Below, one piece after another: positions 63,701 to 64,000 of a stretch of DNA of 64,000 nucleotides. The position numbers and the translations under genes are program-made. The stretch covers positions 930,001 to 994,000 of the forward strand of contig OY776497.1 in the NCBI GenBank assembly GCA_963675625.1, written 5' to 3'. Below the pieces are notes generated by a model that was given only the letters and a program-made list of their open reading frames with translations, searched no databases and was not told where the DNA came from. Source of the stretch: F22 sp963675625 (GTDB lineage: Bacteria; Bacteroidota; Bacteroidia; Bacteroidales; Bacteroidaceae). Position 1 is the stretch's first letter, and each line of letters opens with the position of its first letter.

Positions 63701-64000
63701 AATTGTCAAGCTGCTTGCGACTTACTACAGGTTCGGCCAATGCCTCGGGATGTGTGACAATAACCACAGGGCGCTCTTGTTGCAAAGCAGAAAGCACTTC
63801 GGTGCGTAATATAATTTGCGTGTCATCTAATTGACCATCTCGCATAGAACGACGATAAGAGATAGGCAAAAAGAGTACTTGATCAACATCAATCAATCTA
63901 GAGATATCATGATAAAAATAACCTGCTTGTTCCACATCATCAAGTACACAGAGTACTTGACGAGTTACACCGTACTTATACAGCATTGCAACCCAAAAAG
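60798..64000 (-). CDS. mfd: Transcription-repair coupling factor Mfd (5' end outside window)
   Basis: At least 1,066 residues; the reading frame continues to the window edge, so the N-terminus is missing. Mfd removes stalled RNA polymerase and recruits UvrA. Visible in order: the UvrB-like N-terminal region, the RNA-polymerase-interacting domain (about 370-450), the RecG-like translocase with Walker A GDVGFGKTEIAIRA, DEEQ box VIDEEQRFG, the TRG motif region, and the C-terminal domain. Expected full length is about 1,100, so perhaps 40 residues lie upstream. Confidence 0.95.
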   Translation of the reverse strand, partial: FWVAMLYKYGVTRQVLCVLDDVEQAGYFYHDISRLIDVDQVLFLPISYRRSMRDGQLDDTQIILRTEVLSALQQERPVVIVTHPEALAEPVVSRKQLDNYSLALAKGQNIAPQKAVNHLVEIGFERVDYVYHPGQVALRGSILDIFSYSHDMPYRVDFFGDDIDSIRTFAIDTQLSVEMLEKINIVPSLVNQTEVTQTLFDLLDAECLCCTYDMQYVVDTISSMEVPQMSATKVTASFSSFKQLFIGTQAPAAVSQVMVDVLPQPMFHKNFELVMHTLQDYFDQGYELFLCSDSEKQHERLHNILEDREETFTFHSVAKTIHAGFVDETLKCCYFTDHQMFDRYHKYSLRNEQVKRGKAAVSLKELTMFELNDFVVHIDHGVGRFAGLVRLPQGDSYQEAIKLVYANGDTVFVSIHSLHKISKYKGKEGEPPRLSKLGTGAWQKLKERKKSKLKDIARDLIKLYAQRRKAVGYTFSRDSFLQQELEASFRYEDTPDQLKTTQDVKRDMERSLPMDRLVCGDVGFGKTEIAIRAAFKAVADDKQVAILVPTTVLAYQHYQSFKKRLEGLPCRVDYLSRARSAKQRTDVLTGLKEGEIQIVIGTHQLLNKNVQFKDLGLLVIDEEQRFGAGQKEKLKQMRVNVDTLTLTATPIPRTLQFSLIGARDLSIISTPPPNRRPIQTEVHPFNPEIIADAVRFELSRNGQVFFVHNRIDALETLKAMIVRDVPDCRVCIGHGQMKPQELEDLIVDFVNHEYDLLLATTIIESGIDMPNVNTIIVNDAHHFGLSALHQLRGRVGRSDRKAFCYLLAPPMASLPDNSRRRLQAIENYSDLGSGIHIAMQDLDIRGAGNLLGAEQSGFIADLGYETYQKILTEAVQELKIEEFAELYQEAPSEESIDQQTQDKVSQHPRGDEFVEETLFESDYHLNLPVSYVPGNPERMLLYRELDGMHDDEEVNAFRKRLEDRFGPLPPETEGLLHVVPLRRLAAKLGLERVSLKNNSMYLFFVSQQDSAYYMSDAFAKFLHYASQHPRKMMLREKNKVRSMHVMNIPNIQEGLRVIKEISEQAI

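Noticed and set aside
1..64000. CRISPR arrays, tRNA, rRNA, intact insertion sequences
   Set aside because: No regularly spaced repeats, no cloverleaf or rRNA-like sequence and no intact transposase or integrase were seen by eye; a dedicated search could still find a small RNA.

Overview
The window looks like chromosome from a member of the Bacteroidales (Bacteroidota). The reasons are: several promoters carry the Bacteroidota -7 element TAnnTTTG (often with TTTG 19-20 bases upstream); the recognisable families are typical of the phylum (DUF4837 and GLPGLI proteins, SusC-like outer-membrane barrels with an N-terminal carboxypeptidase-regulatory domain, a DUF3244-like protein, TPR/HTH membrane regulators); and the DNA is AT-rich with A-rich ribosome-binding regions. 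No rRNA, tRNA, CRISPR array, intact transposase or intact recombinase was seen.

Layout. (1) 1-15.6 kb, housekeeping, all on +: coaX, a FadL-like barrel, a TPR protein, lptC, a CNNM/CBS protein, a SurA/PpiD-type foldase, rlmN, a DUF4837 lipoprotein, pdxA, a sigma-54 activator, lptE, a TPR protein, secG and an MFS carrier. Much of it concerns the envelope (LPS transport, protein export and folding). (2) 15.7-21 kb: a YecH-like protein, two lipoproteins and two small membrane proteins separated by regulatory-looking intergenic DNA, then a POT/MFS carrier. (3) 21.1-25.7 kb: an O-acylation operon (SGNH, SGNH, MBOAT) ending in a membrane-anchored HTH regulator. (4) 25.7-51.6 kb, an accessory region: six large outer-membrane barrel proteins on the minus strand, one paired with a GLPGLI protein and two followed by members of a ~310-residue family (three paralogues in all), plus a TPR/HTH regulator, a LuxR-type regulator, a DUF1349 protein, a frameshifted DUF3244-like gene and a duplicated, truncated copy of the HTH regulator. 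(5) 51.8-64 kb: aroB, a maltose-type operon (lacI, MFS carrier, GH65 phosphorylase), a DUF2007 protein, dnaK and the 3' part of mfd, which runs off the window.

The most unusual signals lie in regions 2 and 4. A tandem box, TGTCAAG-N4-TGTCAAG with an 11-base period, occurs five times. Two of these lie inside exact 57-bp inverted repeats that bracket the LuxR and DUF1349 genes. A 307-bp direct repeat brackets the GLPGLI/barrel pair, and its four coding differences are all silent. The barrel plus ~310-residue-partner array is the best candidate for an undescribed surface system. Its function cannot be read from sequence alone.
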